In this document: positions 52,598 through 61,578 of the stretch, one piece after another
Position numbering within the stretch: the first letter of the stretch is position 1
Layout of the letters: each line of letters begins with the position of its first letter
NCBI RefSeq assembly: GCF_026151345.1
Contig: NZ_JAMQPR010000001.1
Coordinates: 1,470,231 to 1,534,230, forward strand
Direction of reading: 5' to 3'
Source: Leptospira paudalimensis
GTDB lineage: Bacteria; Spirochaetota; Leptospiria; Leptospirales; Leptospiraceae
Length of the DNA: 64,000 nucleotides
Translations under genes and position numbers: made by a program
The notes under the pieces: model-generated
Databases searched by the model: none
What the model was told of the DNA's origin: nothing
The model's input: only the letters and a program-made list of their open reading frames with translations

Positions 52598-53734
52598 ATG
52601 AAACATGAAATTATTTTTTACCCAGTCGGAAATGGTGATACTAGCCAGATTATTCTAGACAACAAAAAGCGTATTTTAATGGATTTTCGGCATATCAAAA
52701 AGTCAGAGGAGGAAAATGGAGGACCAGAAATAAATCTTAAAAAAGCGTTAGGTAAAGAATTGGCTGATGCTAACAGAGATTATTTTGACGTTGTGGCTTT
52801 TACTCATGGCGATGAAGATCACATTAAAAATAGTACCGAATTTTTTGAATTATCTCATGCTTCCAAATATCAAGGTGAAGGAAGGATAAAAATTAATACA
52901 CTTTGGGTTCCAGCTTCTATGATTCTTGAACAAGCACCTAGCGAGAATCAAAGTGATGAATTTGTTATATGGAGACAAGAAGCACGCTACCGTTTGAAAA
53001 AGGGAGAGGGTATTCGGGTATTTTCAAAACCAGATCGATTAAAGGAATGGCTTAAAGAAAATGACCTTTCGATTGATGATAGAAAACATCTGATCACAGA
53101 TGCGGGTCAATTAGTCCCTGATTTTTCTTTAGATAGTGATGGCATCGAATTCTTTTGTCATTCTCCATTTGTAAAGCATGTCGATGAGAATGAAGAATTT
53201 CGCAATGAAGCTTCTTTAATATTTAATATTAGAATTAAAATTGGAGCTGAAATTTATGATTATCTTGCTATTGGAGATTCAAAGTGGGATATTTTAGAGG
53301 ATATTGTCACGAAGTCGCAAAAGAGGAAAAATGAAGACAGACTAAAATGGGATATTTTTAACGTTCCCCATCATTCAAGTTATTTAGCCCTTAGTGATGA
53401 AAAAGGTAAAGAAATAACTTATCCTAAGGACAAAATTGAAGAATTACTATTGTACGGGAAGGAAGGATCGTTTCTTATAAGTTCAAGTCACGCTATTCCA
53501 GATAACAAAGATGCTTACGAACAGATACAACCACCTCATATTCAGGCAAAGAAATGCTATGAAAAATATTTAAATAAAGTAAAAGGATGTATGTTCTTGG
53601 TGACTATGGAGGAATCCGATACCAGTAATCCACAGCCCATTAAGTTCATCATTGATGAAGCAGGAATAGCGAAGGAGGAGAAAAAAATATCTGCTTCAAA
53701 TATCGCTATAAGCAAAAATTATAAAGCTGGATAA
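52598..53734 (+). CDS. Metallo-beta-lactamase-fold protein, first gene of defence operon
   Basis: A 378-residue cytoplasmic protein. The start EIIFYPVGNGDTSQIIL is the first sheet of the metallo-beta-lactamase fold as in ComEC/Rec2-type hydrolases. The metal motif is THGDEDH (H70, D72, D74, H75), so the second histidine of HxHxDH is replaced by aspartate. A later aspartate (AIGDSKWDIL) and NVPHHSSYLAL fit the remaining ligands. It is likely to hydrolyse a phosphodiester, a nucleotide or a thioester, but the substrate is unknown. The gene sits where a CD-NTase would be in CBASS, 4 bases before the E2-E1-JAB gene. Confidence 0.82.
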   Translation: MKHEIIFYPVGNGDTSQIILDNKKRILMDFRHIKKSEEENGGPEINLKKALGKELADANRDYFDVVAFTHGDEDHIKNSTEFFELSHASKYQGEGRIKINTLWVPASMILEQAPSENQSDEFVIWRQEARYRLKKGEGIRVFSKPDRLKEWLKENDLSIDDRKHLITDAGQLVPDFSLDSDGIEFFCHSPFVKHVDENEEFRNEASLIFNIRIKIGAEIYDYLAIGDSKWDILEDIVTKSQKRKNEDRLKWDIFNVPHHSSYLALSDEKGKEITYPKDKIEELLLYGKEGSFLISSSHAIPDNKDAYEQIQPPHIQAKKCYEKYLNKVKGCMFLVTMEESDTSNPQPIKFIIDEAGIAKEEKKISASNIAISKNYKAG

Positions 53735-53738
53735 TTTT

Positions 53739-55964
53739 ATGATAATAATTGAAAAATCTAGAATTATATCTCCAGACAATCGACTTTCTGAGCATTCTAA
53801 AGAAGTTAATAGTTTAATTAATGTAATCTATGAATTCAAAGAATTTGACTTAAACGAGACTCGAATTTTTCAATTCCAAGAATTAATAATAGAAATACTT
53901 TTGGTTGACGTAAAATGTCCGTCGATCAAAAGCAAAAATTCAATAGGTATATTAAATAGAGAACCTTTGGCAATAATTTATATTAAAGGCTTAAATGAAC
54001 ATCAATTCCGAGTGGTACCAATACGAGAAAACTTCCCAGAAGATGTTTTACACATGAATTTCCCATTTGAAATAATTCCCAAAACTTTATGTCTGTATTT
54101 AGAATCTTGGGATGAAGTAGAGCGATCTTGGACTCCACAAAAATTTCTGAATAGAATTTGTTGGTGGTTTATAAAAACTTCAGAAGACAAATTACATTCA
54201 AATGAGCAGGAATTAGAACGACCATATTTTATAAGTGAGTATAAGCTACTACTTCCAACATACTATGAAGAAGAAAAATCATTCGCTTTTGCTAATATTG
54301 ATAAGACATCCAAAGTAATAAGAATTTCAAATACAAATAATTTTGGAAATTGCAATTTCTTAACTCTTGAAGTTAAGCCAATAGAGCATACTAGGGTATT
54401 CCCTGCACCATCGAATCTTAAGCTGCTCGAAGAACAATTTCAAAAAAGGTCTTCCTCCGTTATTGATATTCTAAAAAAGGAAATTTTATTGAGAACTCCT
54501 TCATCTGGATTTCCAATTCAAGAAAATATCAAACAAACTTTTATACTATTAAAATTTAAGAGATATGATAGTTCAGGGAATTTATTAGCGAAACCTGATT
54601 TTTTTGCATTCTATATTCCTAAAGCAATAGGTGAGTTGGGTCACCTGCTTGGAATTTTAAGTATTTCCCCAACAGACCCAAATAAATACTATAAGATTGA
54701 TCTACTTGGAATCGAAAATATTTCGAATAATGATAAATTATCCGAAATTGGTATTTTACCTGTAGAGATTGTTAAACCATTAACTCAAAATTTTGCCACT
54801 ATGATGTCAGGCATTGAGTTCACCGAAGCTTCGTTTGATGGAGTATTAATTGGCGTAGGTTCTTTGGGTAGCACACTAGCGGAAATTTGGTCAAAGTCAG
54901 GATGGGGAAGATGGTCTTTATTTGATAACGATTCTATAGCACCTCACAATGTTTTTCGGCATTTGGCGAAAGAAAAGGATATTGGGAGAAAAAAAGCAGA
55001 GCTTGTTGCAGAATTAATGAACCAGAATTATTCACCAGGTAATCCATTAGTTACTTATACTCCCAAGAGGTTTAGTCCAACTATATTGGCAGAAACTTTG
55101 TCTGATAATAAATCTATTGATCTGATCGTGGATGCAAGTGCATCAAGCTTTTTACTTCGAGATATCTCATTTTCAAATGAACTTCCTCGAGCTTGTTCCT
55201 TGTTTTTTAATCAGATCGGTACGGGTGGAGTATTATTTTTAGAGGATATCGAAAGATCAAAAAGGTTAGATTTTATAGAAGCCTCCTACTTAAGAGCATT
55301 AATAACTGAAGAATGGGGTGAAAATTTTCTTCAAAATAATATTCCAATGCAAAGGGTAGGTGCAAGTTGTAGTGACCTTTCAGTGGTTCTATCATATGAA
55401 AGGGTAATTTTACTTTCATCTTCACTGTCAAATTTGCTTCGCTTAAAACTTAAATCTAATAATGCAAGACTTTGTATTTTAAAATTAAATTCTGAGACTG
55501 GGCATATGGACACTTATGAGGTCGAACTCTTTAGCCCAAAGAGTATTGAAATTAACGGATGGAATATTTTTTATGATAGCTTTATTGAAGACAAATTAAA
55601 ACGGTTAAGAGCTTCAAATCTACCAAAAGAGACTGGCGGAGTCGTAATAGGATACACAGATCAGAAAACAAAGTCCATATATATTGTTGATATAACAAAT
55701 GAACCTCGAGATAGTAGGTCTTCGACTTCTGGATTCGAGCGTGGTTGCGAGGGCTTAAAAGAGTATCTTGATAAAGTAAAAAAAAGAACGTCTGAAAATT
55801 GTGATTATATTGGAGATTGGCATTCTCATCCAGCAGGACATTCTTCAGAAGCCAGCCTAACAGATTTAACATCGTTGAACGAATTTGCGAAAGTAATGAA
55901 TTCAGAAGGAATGCCAATATTAATGATTATTGTCAGTGAAGATATAAGATTTTATATAAAATAG
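53739..55964 (+). CDS. E2-like/E1-like/JAB fusion protein (prokaryotic ubiquitin-type conjugation and deconjugation)
   Basis: A 741-residue multi-domain protein. Residues about 15-160 look like a bacterial E2: PKTLCLYLESWD with candidate cysteine C118, and FLNRICWWFIK followed by LHSNEQELERPYF, the usual closing pattern. Residues about 365-600 are a ThiF/E1 adenylation domain with GVGSLG (372-377), FDNDSIAPHNVFRH (D396, D398, R407) and K418/K419; C544 (VGASCSD) could be its thiol. Residues about 625-741 are a JAB/JAMM peptidase with E631 and HSHP plus S-L-T-D (H695, H697, S706, D709), fully intact. In type II CBASS these activities are on Cap2 (E2-E1) and Cap3 (JAB); here they are one chain. 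No ubiquitin-like gene is visible. Confidence 0.85.
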   Translation: MIIIEKSRIISPDNRLSEHSKEVNSLINVIYEFKEFDLNETRIFQFQELIIEILLVDVKCPSIKSKNSIGILNREPLAIIYIKGLNEHQFRVVPIRENFPEDVLHMNFPFEIIPKTLCLYLESWDEVERSWTPQKFLNRICWWFIKTSEDKLHSNEQELERPYFISEYKLLLPTYYEEEKSFAFANIDKTSKVIRISNTNNFGNCNFLTLEVKPIEHTRVFPAPSNLKLLEEQFQKRSSSVIDILKKEILLRTPSSGFPIQENIKQTFILLKFKRYDSSGNLLAKPDFFAFYIPKAIGELGHLLGILSISPTDPNKYYKIDLLGIENISNNDKLSEIGILPVEIVKPLTQNFATMMSGIEFTEASFDGVLIGVGSLGSTLAEIWSKSGWGRWSLFDNDSIAPHNVFRHLAKEKDIGRKKAELVAELMNQNYSPGNPLVTYTPKRFSPTILAETLSDNKSIDLIVDASASSFLLRDISFSNELPRACSLFFNQIGTGGVLFLEDIERSKRLDFIEASYLRALITEEWGENFLQNNIPMQRVGASCSDLSVVLSYERVILLSSSLSNLLRLKLKSNNARLCILKLNSETGHMDTYEVELFSPKSIEINGWNIFYDSFIEDKLKRLRASNLPKETGGVVIGYTDQKTKSIYIVDITNEPRDSRSSTSGFERGCEGLKEYLDKVKKRTSENCDYIGDWHSHPAGHSSEASLTDLTSLNEFAKVMNSEGMPILMIIVSEDIRFYIK

Positions 55965-55973
55965 AGTATAAGT

Positions 55974-57065
55974 ATGTCGAGAGAAATTGGGAAAATAAGT
56001 TTGGCTTTATCGGGAGGAGGAGTTAGGGCTGCGACATTCCATGCGGGTTTGTTGCGATATTTAGCTGAGAAAGGAAAGTTAGAACAAGTAACTAATTTAT
56101 CAACGGTATCTGGCGGAAGTTTATTGATCGGGTTAATGTATTCACTTAATAATAATAAATTTCCCACTTCTAAAGATTATTTGGATCGTATATCAACTGA
56201 ATTGAAAACTACTCTAACAAGTAAATCATTGCAGAAAACTGCATTTTTGAGCCTATTTTTTAATATCCAAAACTGGATTCATTTTTTTTCTAGAGCCTTC
56301 GTATTGGCAGAGGCTTTAGAAAAATGTTGGGGTATTAAAGGAAAGCTTAAGGATATACCTTCAATTCCAGTATGGTCTATTAATGCAACGACAGCTGAAA
56401 CTGGCAAAAGATTCCGATTCAAAGGTCAAAAGATGGGAGAATATACTTTAGGTTATGCCGATGCAAGTAATTTTCCATTGAGTCATGCAATGGCAGTCTC
56501 AGCTGCTTTTCCAGGTGGGATTGGTCCACTAGAGTTACGAAAGAATAGTTTCTATTGGCAAAAGAGAAATAGTTGGGATTCAAGTGAAGAAGATGTAACG
56601 ATCACAAATAATGAGACAATCAATTTATATGATGGTGGAGTATATGACAATTTAGGAATTGAACCACTCTTTGATTGCGGACGACAGGAATTAAAATTAC
56701 AGGGAAATGAACCAATCGATTTTTTAATTGTCTCAGATGCTGGATTGCCCCTCGAGAAAACTTCAATCCCAGGATTTCTTAATCCTTTGAGGTTCTATCG
56801 TTTGTTTAACTTAGCATTGGATCAAACCAGGTCGCTGAGAGTAAGATCATTCGTGAATTTCATCGATAGAACTCAAAGAGGTGCATATGTCTATATAGGC
56901 TCCTATTCGATGAATGAGAATGAAGAGGGTTATTCTATTCTAACGAACAAATCCAGAATGAAAGTCGCATTTTATCCTACCTCATTATCTCAAATGAAAG
57001 TAATAGAATTTACAGAAATAGAGATGCAAGGATATGAAACAGCAAAAGCAATACTAAAATTATAA
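55974..57065 (+). CDS. Patatin-like phospholipase effector
   Basis: A 363-residue patatin domain. LALSGGGVRAATFHAG is the oxyanion glycine loop, S46 in STVSGGSLL is the nucleophile (G-x-S-G form) and D220 in LYDGGVYDNLG completes the dyad. Patatins of the CapV group are membrane-degrading CBASS effectors that cause abortive infection. It begins 9 bases after the E1 gene and is followed by the LRAT-like gene. No nucleotide-sensing extra domain was recognised, and no CD-NTase is present to activate it, so its trigger may be the conjugation module. Confidence 0.88.
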   Translation: MSREIGKISLALSGGGVRAATFHAGLLRYLAEKGKLEQVTNLSTVSGGSLLIGLMYSLNNNKFPTSKDYLDRISTELKTTLTSKSLQKTAFLSLFFNIQNWIHFFSRAFVLAEALEKCWGIKGKLKDIPSIPVWSINATTAETGKRFRFKGQKMGEYTLGYADASNFPLSHAMAVSAAFPGGIGPLELRKNSFYWQKRNSWDSSEEDVTITNNETINLYDGGVYDNLGIEPLFDCGRQELKLQGNEPIDFLIVSDAGLPLEKTSIPGFLNPLRFYRLFNLALDQTRSLRVRSFVNFIDRTQRGAYVYIGSYSMNENEEGYSILTNKSRMKVAFYPTSLSQMKVIEFTEIEMQGYETAKAILKL

Positions 57066-57116
57066 AACTTAATGATAGTTAAATAGAACTGATAAATAAA
57101 TAGGGAGAAAAATTCT

Positions 57117-57518
57117 ATGAATATAGATTGGCACATAGGTTGGGAGATATCAAGAGCGAAGGAATTCGGATTTAGACATACAGGTGTAGTATATGGAAAA
57201 GATATCTTTGGAAACATACTTATTCTTCATAATCATCAACGCAATAATGTTGAAATTGTAACTTTAAATGAGTTTCTAGGCGGGGAACAAATCTTTCAAA
57301 TTCGCAAACCAAGTCTTCCTATTAGAGAAGTCATTCAAAATATGAAGCTGGCATTAAATGAAACCAAAAGATATAATCTGACAACCTTTAATTGCCAGCA
57401 TTTTAGCAGTTCAATTGTGGATGGATTTGAATCATCATCTGCAGTCAAAGGATTACTTACGATAGCCGCATTTGCAGGTATCACATATTTTATGAATAAA
57501 CTAAATTTGACTTCTTAA
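57117..57518 (+). CDS. LRAT/NlpC-P60-like thiol hydrolase or acyltransferase with C-terminal membrane segment
   Basis: A 133-residue protein of the LRAT (NC-domain) fold. H21 in FRHTGVVYG, H38 or H40 in ILHNHQ, and C93 in TFNCQHFSSS fit the His-His-Cys catalytic set; NCQHF matches the LRAT NCEHF box. The end (GLLTIAAFAGITYFMNKL) is a hydrophobic helix that could anchor it in the membrane, as in LRAT and HRASLS phospholipases. GGGAG lies 9 bases before the ATG. Following a patatin, it is probably a lipid-acting partner or a second effector. No other defence family was recognised. Confidence 0.78.
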   Translation: MNIDWHIGWEISRAKEFGFRHTGVVYGKDIFGNILILHNHQRNNVEIVTLNEFLGGEQIFQIRKPSLPIREVIQNMKLALNETKRYNLTTFNCQHFSSSIVDGFESSSAVKGLLTIAAFAGITYFMNKLNLTS

Positions 57519-57560
57519 TCTTTAGAAAAACATAAAGCCTGACCCTTTTTCAAAAACGAG

Positions 57561-57597
57561 GTTCTCCGTTCAGACTTTTGTCCAGGAGAATCTTTTT
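57561..57597 (+). terminator. Probable terminator after the defence operon
   Basis: GTTCTCC (57561-57567) pairs with GGAGAA (57585-57590), with GAC/GTC inside, and TCTTTTT follows. It lies between the LRAT-like gene and the convergent SIR2 gene. The stem is short. Confidence 0.5.
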
Positions 57598-57607
57598 GAA
57601 CTGAAAA

Positions 57608-60370
57608 TTAAAACATCAAACTTCTTTTACTTTCTAAGTATTGGTTGATTGCAGATTTAAGTATTTCTGATATATCTTCTAAACCTTTTTCTTTTACATT
57701 AGAAATCAAAAAGTCTATTTGACTGTCTAGTGAAAATAGAAGCGAGGAGAATCTTCTTCCATCCTTATATTGCTCCAAATAAACTTCTATAACCTTTTTC
57801 AATTCAGCTGAAAAAGATTTAAAATTATATATTACTAAAGTATTCTCGAATAGAATACGATTCTCCACTTCTACTTCCTCAAAAGTATCTATGGATAATG
57901 CGAACTCCTTGATTTTTTCTTTTATTGCAACGTTCGAGATTTCATAGATTCTTAAAATGAAATTTTGCGTGATTTCAATTTTATCTTTCGTAGAATAGGT
58001 TTTCACTTCTGAAATTAACTTCTCAATTAAGCCTTCATTTTCGAAAACCACTTCCTTCATTATCGCATAGCCATAAAGATTTGAAAGTTCATTTCGTGTT
58101 AAAGCTATGTGTTCGAGTCCCGTTAAATTCTTGCAAACCAATTTCTCAATGAGAGTCTCTATCATACTTATTAGAAACTCTTTATCTATTTCAAGATTAA
58201 AAAGATTATGCTGTATACCCAGATAAAAATTGATAGATTCAAAAATAATGAGCGTATTCTTCCCTTCCTTTAGAATTTTATTTATTGCCGTTAATATATT
58301 CTTTGAGTCTTCAACCTCATTTTTTAAAAGTGACAAGATGAATGTAGTATTTTGAATATATTTTTCGAATATATTGCCGTGATTTGAATTAATAAAATGA
58401 GTGGTAATGTTCTCGAGTACAGTTTTTATCAACCATTCTTTATGTGGTTCACTAATTACTAGTTTTCCTATTTTGGGGGAATCTTTTTTGTAAAAATCTG
58501 TTAGAAGTAAACGCAATTCCTTATATTCAATGCACTTAATACAAGTATATAACTCTGTCTTAGATAGTGTGAAAATTTCTTTTTTCGAATATTTTTCCAA
58601 TGCTATCTTAACGAAAGATGCATTAATTGATTTATATTCGTCGAAATTTTCTATCATGATTTTATTCATTAAAACAAAATTTACAAGATTTTCGTGTTTA
58701 GAGGACATTTGGTCAATATTATTGTCGAACAATATTTGCTTAGAATCTAGTGATTTGCTTTCTTTTGAAATACTATAGGCATATCTATAAATGAATGAAA
58801 AATTTACAAATTCGTATATCGGCTCTAAAGCAAATTTCATATCTTTAGGTAGATTATAATACAATTCTTTCAAATTATATTTTTCGATTTTTTTATATTT
58901 TTCATTTTTATCATAAGAATAAATACCGAATTTCAAATTCTGCAATAAGATGTCTCGGTTAAGCATTGCAATAAAAAGTTTTGCATAATTTCTCTGCTTC
59001 ATGCAGATTTTTATTACCTTCTCAATCAATGCAAAGGAATCTTCTACTTTATCTAAATTGTAAAGCTTATAGGCAGACTCAAACATTTCATCAAGATTTT
59101 CAGGATTAGCTATTGAAGTTTTAAAGTCAAAATTCAAATAATCATTTTTATTATTCGAGTCTTCTAAAGCTAAGAAATCTCCAAATTTAAGATATTTTTT
59201 CTCGTGTGATTCGCTATCCTTTTGTGGAATCATTATTCCTTTAATTCTGGCTTTTCTAAGGATTTCAAATATTTGAAGAACTTTATCAGGTATTTTTCTT
59301 TTTTGGGCTAAAGATTCTTTAAGGAATTCTATGAATTGAGCGTACATCTCTCTGACCCATTTACTATTTTCATCAAAATGTGGCTCACCATAGAATTCTA
59401 AAATAGGTAAGGAATCAGACTCAATAAAAAAGCCGCAATTTGTTAAAGCATTTTGTATCTGCTCTACAAGTATTCCTTCAAGCTCGTTTAAAGTATTAAG
59501 CTTCTCTAGTAAATAATTTATAATTTCATCCAAATTTTTTGCTACATTCATTTCATCTTTGGTTAGTATTCTTGAAAGAAATGTTAACATTTTTTTTGAA
59601 TAATCATCTGAAGCCAAATTTTCAGGTATTTTATTATAATCAATTTCTTCTAAAATTAGTGTTGTAATTCCATGATTTTCCAAGTATTTAATTTGGTTAT
59701 CGTTACGATTATATGTCACTAGATACATTGGTGGCTTTACCGTAGAGTAGTTTCGAATCCATTTTACAATATGTTTTAAATTTATATCATTGTATGAGTA
59801 ACCAAGAAATAGAACAGTGTGAGTCGAAAGAATGCTTTTTACATAATTTTCAATCAAAGGGAATTGTCGGTTATAATTTATATAATCATCTTCTCTAAAA
59901 ACAATATTATGATTTTTGAAATCACCATGCATCTTAATTAATTTATTCTGCAAAGATGATTTTACCAAATCATTGTCTGAAGAAATCACATCATATAAGT
60001 AGGTATTCTCTTGAATTGTTTTTTCTAAAAGATTGTCCCAGTTAGTGGTAATAATTACATGAGGGTAAATATCGAATATTAGTTTATGTATAACAGAAGG
60101 AGGTATGTGATCAGGAAAGTAACTTTTTATTTTTTGATAGTATGTATACTCTCCGAATGCCAAATGATAGAGTTGAGCGATTTTCAGAAAATCACTTTCA
60201 TTGTCAATTTCTAATTCGACTTTAAACTCTTCAATCAAATCTGCCCAAGAAGGTAATTTGATTCCTTTAGATTCAGAACTTTTAGAGATTCCGGAGCCAA
60301 CAAAAATTGCCAAACTGTTATCGTTGTTTGCCGAAACAATTGTCTCAATATATTTTCTATCTGTTTTCAT
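57608..60370 (-). CDS. Large SIR2-domain antiphage protein
   Basis: About 920 residues. The first 260 are a SIR2 (NAD-hydrolase) domain: FVGSGIS (near 23-29), TTNWD with N110, KMHGD with H148, IVFREDDYINY and LFLGYSYNDINLKHIV. These fit the defence-type SIR2 enzymes (ThsA, DSR, SIR2-HerA) that deplete NAD when triggered. The remaining 650 residues are almost wholly helical, K/E/N-rich, with no P-loop seen, and probably serve as sensor, like the C-terminus of DSR1/DSR2. The ATG at 60370 is taken; a TTG at 60388 is in frame. It is convergent with the LRAT-like gene and seems an independent single-gene defence system. Confidence 0.85.
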   Translation of the reverse strand: MKTDRKYIETIVSANNDNSLAIFVGSGISKSSESKGIKLPSWADLIEEFKVELEIDNESDFLKIAQLYHLAFGEYTYYQKIKSYFPDHIPPSVIHKLIFDIYPHVIITTNWDNLLEKTIQENTYLYDVISSDNDLVKSSLQNKLIKMHGDFKNHNIVFREDDYINYNRQFPLIENYVKSILSTHTVLFLGYSYNDINLKHIVKWIRNYSTVKPPMYLVTYNRNDNQIKYLENHGITTLILEEIDYNKIPENLASDDYSKKMLTFLSRILTKDEMNVAKNLDEIINYLLEKLNTLNELEGILVEQIQNALTNCGFFIESDSLPILEFYGEPHFDENSKWVREMYAQFIEFLKESLAQKRKIPDKVLQIFEILRKARIKGIMIPQKDSESHEKKYLKFGDFLALEDSNNKNDYLNFDFKTSIANPENLDEMFESAYKLYNLDKVEDSFALIEKVIKICMKQRNYAKLFIAMLNRDILLQNLKFGIYSYDKNEKYKKIEKYNLKELYYNLPKDMKFALEPIYEFVNFSFIYRYAYSISKESKSLDSKQILFDNNIDQMSSKHENLVNFVLMNKIMIENFDEYKSINASFVKIALEKYSKKEIFTLSKTELYTCIKCIEYKELRLLLTDFYKKDSPKIGKLVISEPHKEWLIKTVLENITTHFINSNHGNIFEKYIQNTTFILSLLKNEVEDSKNILTAINKILKEGKNTLIIFESINFYLGIQHNLFNLEIDKEFLISMIETLIEKLVCKNLTGLEHIALTRNELSNLYGYAIMKEVVFENEGLIEKLISEVKTYSTKDKIEITQNFILRIYEISNVAIKEKIKEFALSIDTFEEVEVENRILFENTLVIYNFKSFSAELKKVIEVYLEQYKDGRRFSSLLFSLDSQIDFLISNVKEKGLEDISEILKSAINQYLESKRSLMF

Positions 60371-60846
60371 TATTAAAGAATGGAGCAATTTTTACCATTA
60401 TTATCCACAAAATTTTTTCTTTCCAAAGAAACATGATTATCAAAGGATTTAATCAAAAAAAGCAGTATTTTAAATATTACTTATTTTGGGGCAATTTAAA
60501 GCTTACCAGAATAGTCGTAATATACTGTAACACGCATTACTTTAATTTGTTTACTAGTAAAAAATTTGCAAGAAAATATTATGGATTCCTGATTAATATT
60601 TGATTGCAGAGGGTGACTGAATAATAAGTTGCCAGAGCATTCCGAACTACACGATGATAATTCTTGGAAAATTCTAATAAATTAAAAGTATAAAAGCTTT
60701 TTAGAAAGGCTTCAATCAACTATTAATGGAGAATCTAAATTTATTGTCTGAATTAACTTACAATCTATTTTACTATAATAAATCTTGAAGAAATATGAGG
60801 GAAATTGCTAAACCGTATTTCAGATATATAAATGAGTGTTAGAGAT
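60371..60846. other. Gene-free stretch between SIR2 and peptidase genes
   Basis: About 475 bases, AT-rich, with only short frames. It must hold the SIR2 promoter near its left end. No convincing repeat, hairpin or small gene was found. Confidence 0.5.
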
Positions 60847-61578
60847 TCAATACTCCCAATCAACATGAGCTGTGGGTAACTCGTTTAGTTTTTTCCGAAG
60901 CTCTTTCCAATTAGGTAAAAAATGCGACAAGATCGACTTAAATTTTGCACTATGAGTTTTTTCAAAGGAATGTGTGAGTTCATGATAGATGATATATTCA
61001 ATGCAATCTATTGGTTTTTTTGCGAGTTCAGTGTTTAGCCAGACTTTCTTTTTGCCAGGGATATAGGAACCCCATCTAGTTTTCATTTTTCTTATCCCAT
61101 GGGAGATATCTGACAGTCCCATTTTCTTTTGTGCAGAGTAGATTATTTTGTCGGTCTTTGATTGTAACTCTTCTTTATACCATTCATCGAATAGTTTCTT
61201 AATCTTCGGTTTCGATGTATTCTTGGGAACACTTAGTATAAGTGAGGATGCCTTTACTTGAATGGATGGTTTTCCCGTTGTAGTAACAACTTTAAGTAAA
61301 TATCGTTTGCCAAACAAGTAATGGGATTCCTTATCCAAAAATTCTCTTTTTGGTTCCCGTTCCTGTTTTTGAAACTTTTCCCTTTGTTTTTTGATCCAAC
61401 TGAGTTTGGAAATTGTATACACCCTTATGATGTCTTTTCGCATGTGGAGTGGGGCAGAGATCATGACTTCCCCGTTAGGTGGATAAACGGAAAGGTGTAT
61501 GTTTTTAATTTCTTTATAGGTTACAGAAATCTGAATGTTCTGTAGGGAAAACTTATCTGTATTCTGGTTGTTCCGCAA
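60847..61578 (-). CDS. YgjP/WLM-like metallopeptidase (DUF45) encoded with hsdR
   Basis: A 243-residue protein with zinc motif HELTH (EYIIYHELTHSFEKTHS, typical of YgjP/DUF45) and a third ligand in the following HSAKF/LPNW region. SIRKMKTRWGSY-type residues (GIRKMKTRWGSYIPGKK) precede it, as in the whole family. Its start overlaps the end of hsdR by 26 bases, so it is translated with the restriction subunit. Such genes are common at the end of type I restriction loci; their role there is unknown. Confidence 0.88.
   Translation of the reverse strand: MRNNQNTDKFSLQNIQISVTYKEIKNIHLSVYPPNGEVMISAPLHMRKDIIRVYTISKLSWIKKQREKFQKQEREPKREFLDKESHYLFGKRYLLKVVTTTGKPSIQVKASSLILSVPKNTSKPKIKKLFDEWYKEELQSKTDKIIYSAQKKMGLSDISHGIRKMKTRWGSYIPGKKKVWLNTELAKKPIDCIEYIIYHELTHSFEKTHSAKFKSILSHFLPNWKELRKKLNELPTAHVDWEY

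Noticed and set aside
52598..57518. A hidden CD-NTase in the defence operon
   Set aside because: All four frames were read for the GS-x-x-x-G...D-x-D nucleotidyltransferase pattern; none carries it, so the system is not a standard CBASS.
58105..58125. Sequence GTTCGAGTCCCGTT resembling a tRNA T-loop, as a possible att copy of the tRNA-Leu end
   Set aside because: It is inside the SIR2 coding region, and flanking bases do not match the tRNA-Leu 3' end.
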